Below are positions 22,439 through 23,523 of a DNA stretch of 23,523 nt, piece by piece. The translations under genes and the position numbers were made by a program. The DNA is from Mollicutes bacterium (GTDB taxonomy: Bacteria > Bacillota_I > Bacilli_A > Izemoplasmatales > Izemoplasmataceae): contig PUMR01000046.1 in assembly GCA_003551455.1 (NCBI GenBank), positions 1 to 23,523 of the forward strand, written 5' to 3'. Each line of letters begins with the position of its first letter. The first letter of the stretch is position 1. A model generated the notes under the pieces. It saw only the letters and a list, made by a program, of their open reading frames with translations, ran no database searches and was not told the DNA's origin.

Positions 22439-22480
22439 ACAAATGCGGACCTTTCCGGAGTTCCTTAAAAAGAGCTTCTG

Positions 22481-22489
22481 TGCTATAAT
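22481..22489 (+). promoter_or_regulatory. ylbF promoter
   Basis: The extended -10 TGCTATAAT is followed by G. The -35 position reads TTCCTT. Transcription would start near 22496, leaving about nine bases before the ATG. Confidence 0.7.
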
Positions 22490-22504
22490 GTCGTTGGTGA
22501 TTCC

Positions 22505-22960
22505 ATGGACCAGGAAATGATAGAAAAAGCCTACCGGCTCGTGGACGAGATCAAGTCTTCTCCCGCTTACCGGCGTTTCAAAGAGGCCAATGACCGCATG
22601 CTTGCCGACAGGAGGGTGAAAGACCTCCTCGAGCGTTTCTCTTCATGCAAAGAAGCCTTTGCGGAGGTTGAACGCTACGACCGCCATCACCCCGACCGGA
22701 GCGAAAAGACGAAAGCATACCGCAAGGTGAAAGAGACCCTCTACGAACAGCCCGCCGTCCGTGATTATCTTGCGGCCAGAAGGCGGTTGCAAGCCGTCCT
22801 GGACGAGATCGCGACAGAAATCGCCCGTTCGGTGAGCGAGAGGATCCCCATCGAACGTGAAATCCATTTGACAGAGGAGGGAGGACCCACATGCGCAACC
22901 GAAAAAGCATCATCGTCTATTTCAAGAGCCCCCGGGTGCTCAAACGACTCAAAAAGATAG
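22505..22960 (+). CDS. ylbF: YlbF family protein
   Basis: This 151-residue helical protein of the YlbF/YmcA type takes part in B. subtilis in a complex with RNase Y that controls mRNA processing and development. The matching stretch is the helical core from about residue 1 to 110, including the YDRHHPDRSEKTKAYRKVKE segment. The final ~24 residues run through the start of ylbG in another frame, so the two genes overlap by 70 bases. This could be genuine, since family members vary at the C-terminus, or a frameshift. ATG 22505 has only a weak GGTGA site, and a nearly leaderless transcript is predicted. Confidence 0.85.
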   Translation: MDQEMIEKAYRLVDEIKSSPAYRRFKEANDRMLADRRVKDLLERFSSCKEAFAEVERYDRHHPDRSEKTKAYRKVKETLYEQPAVRDYLAARRRLQAVLDEIATEIARSVSERIPIEREIHLTEEGGPTCATEKASSSISRAPGCSNDSKR

Positions 22961-23136
22961 GCCATATCGCCTATTTTCACAAGAAGAGGAAATACGCCGT
23001 CCTCTATATCGACGAGGACCGTGGCGACAAAATCCGCAAGGAGCTCGAATCCTTGAAACATGTCCGCAGGGTCGAGGATTCCCTTTTGGACGACAGCATG
23101 TACAAGGTGGAAGACGTGTCAAGCGAAAACACTTGA
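22891..23136 (+). CDS. ylbG: YlbG (UPF0298) family protein
   Basis: This 81-residue small soluble protein is of the UPF0298 family. Motifs KSIIVYFKSPRVLKRLKKIG and KRKYAVLYIDED match the Bacillus YlbG layout. Function is unknown, though it is usually found beside ylbF. A strong GGAGGGAGG lies upstream of ATG 22891. The last codons overlap the -35 element of the rpsP promoter (23133-23138). Confidence 0.9.
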   Translation: MRNRKSIIVYFKSPRVLKRLKKIGHIAYFHKKRKYAVLYIDEDRGDKIRKELESLKHVRRVEDSLLDDSMYKVEDVSSENT

Positions 23137-23161
23137 CAACCAAGGCCGGTTCTGATACACT
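23133..23161 (+). promoter_or_regulatory. rpsP promoter
   Basis: TTGACA (23133-23138), 17 bases, TACACT (23156-23161), with a TGA extension at 23153-23155. The -35 overlaps the ylbG stop codon. Confidence 0.88.
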
Positions 23162-23189
23162 GGGCGGAGAATGACAAGGAGGAAATGAA

Positions 23190-23462
23190 ATGGCAGTAAA
23201 AATCCGTTTACAACGTTTTGGAACCACGAAAAAACCCTTCTACCGTCTGGTCGTGGCTGAAAGCCGGATCAAGCGGGACGGCCGCTATCTCGAGATTCTC
23301 GGCACTTATGACCCGCGGAAGAATCCGAGCCGGATCGACATCGACGAAGAACGGGCTCTGGAATGGCTGAACAAAGGGGCTCAGCCCACGGACACGGCCA
23401 AAAACATCTTGAGCAGACAGGGTGTAATGGAGAAATACCACCAGCAAAAAAGCCGTAAGTAA
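23190..23462 (+). CDS. rpsP: 30S ribosomal protein S16
   Basis: This 90-residue protein contributes to assembly of the 30S subunit. [38 protein letters not shown] and [14 protein letters not shown] are the family hallmarks, and the length is typical. ATG 23190 has AAGGAGG seven bases upstream. It is followed at once by the khpA start, as in the conserved rpsP-khpA-rimM-trmD order. Confidence 0.98.
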   Translation: MAVKIRLQRFGTTKKPFYRLVVAESRIKRDGRYLEILGTYDPRKNPSRIDIDEERALEWLNKGAQPTDTAKNILSRQGVMEKYHQQKSRK

Positions 23463-23473
23463 GGTGACGATAT

Positions 23474-23523
23474 ATGTCTGTAGACGTGGATTATGAGAAA
23501 CTGATCGAGAACCTCGTGACCCC
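23474..23523 (+). CDS. khpA: KhpA-like KH-domain RNA-binding protein, 5' end only (truncated)
   Basis: The first 16 codons are seen, MSVDVDYEKLIENLVT, which fit the start of KhpA (YlqC), a small KH protein that acts with KhpB in RNA binding. ATG 23474 has AAGGTG (23461-23466) seven bases upstream, overlapping the rpsP stop. Identity rests on gene order and this short N-terminus. Confidence 0.75.
   Translation, partial: MSVDVDYEKLIENLVT

Noticed and set aside
20339..22468. A 709-codon open frame on the plus strand across the desulfurase, small protein and thioredoxin fusion genes
   Set aside because: It is antisense to three well-supported genes, has no ribosome site and shows the biased, acidic composition of a codon-usage shadow.
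1..23523. Mycoplasma genetic code (TGA as Trp)
   Set aside because: TGA is the stop codon of many genes here, including tdh, kbl, hit, pfkA, yjbQ and the M48 gene, with neighbours starting right after.
1..23523. CRISPR arrays, insertion sequences, phage genes, attachment sites
   Set aside because: No regularly spaced direct repeats, transposase or integrase motifs were found. The tRNA genes have no flanking integrase or duplicated 3' end fragment beyond the complete tRNA-Pro copy.

Overview
The window reads as a chromosomal segment of a Gram-positive (Bacillota, Bacilli-like) bacterium with medium GC (roughly mid-50s by eye, not computed). Pointers to this are ylbF-ylbG, a YktA/UPF0223 gene directly behind pfkA, the rpsP-khpA junction, strong AGGAGG-type ribosome sites, CCA-encoding tRNA genes, a lipoprotein without outer-membrane genes, and regulators built as an HTH plus TPR repeats. 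TGA ends many genes, so the mycoplasma code is not used. A Mollicutes-adjacent lineage is possible but is a guess. No insertion sequence, phage gene, CRISPR array or origin is visible.

Layout. 1-370: a tRNA-Arg tail and two near-identical tRNA-Pro genes (TGG, CGG) separated by a terminator and a promoter. 371-732: no clear gene, possibly a structured RNA. 733-1526: a DedA-type membrane protein and tRNA-Cys. 1621-3135 (minus): a 5'-nucleotidase lipoprotein. 3336-5565: an alpha/beta hydrolase followed by HTH-TPR regulator 1. 5566-5976: a small-RNA candidate and the tdh promoter with a cre-like site. 5977-12742: a compact run of tdh, kbl, a repeated membrane protein, HTH-TPR regulator 2, a HIT hydrolase and a PAS-EAL c-di-GMP phosphodiesterase. 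12720-13211 (minus): a small membrane protein with a CxxC motif. 13302-16277: HTH-TPR regulator 3, yjbQ, an M48 membrane protease and a 53-residue ORF. 16320-18098 (minus): def, a transaldolase and a glutathione-peroxidase homologue without its catalytic residues. 18317-19694: pfkA and yktA. 19748-22375 (minus): a thioredoxin/DsbD-like fusion, a 96-residue protein that seems to start at CTG, and a cysteine desulfurase. 22505 to the end: ylbF, ylbG, rpsP and the start of khpA.

How it fits together. Most of the window is housekeeping: tRNAs, glycolysis, threonine catabolism, Fe-S and thiol chemistry, deformylation and ribosomal genes. The accessory signal lies between 3336 and 16277, where three HTH-TPR regulators of almost the same length (423, 424, 424 residues) each sit in a different transcription unit. 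The third is co-directional and tightly packed with a membrane protease and a tiny ORF, which could be a peptide-signalling module (inference only). Many transcription units share a TGYTATAATG extended -10 promoter with little or no -35 element.
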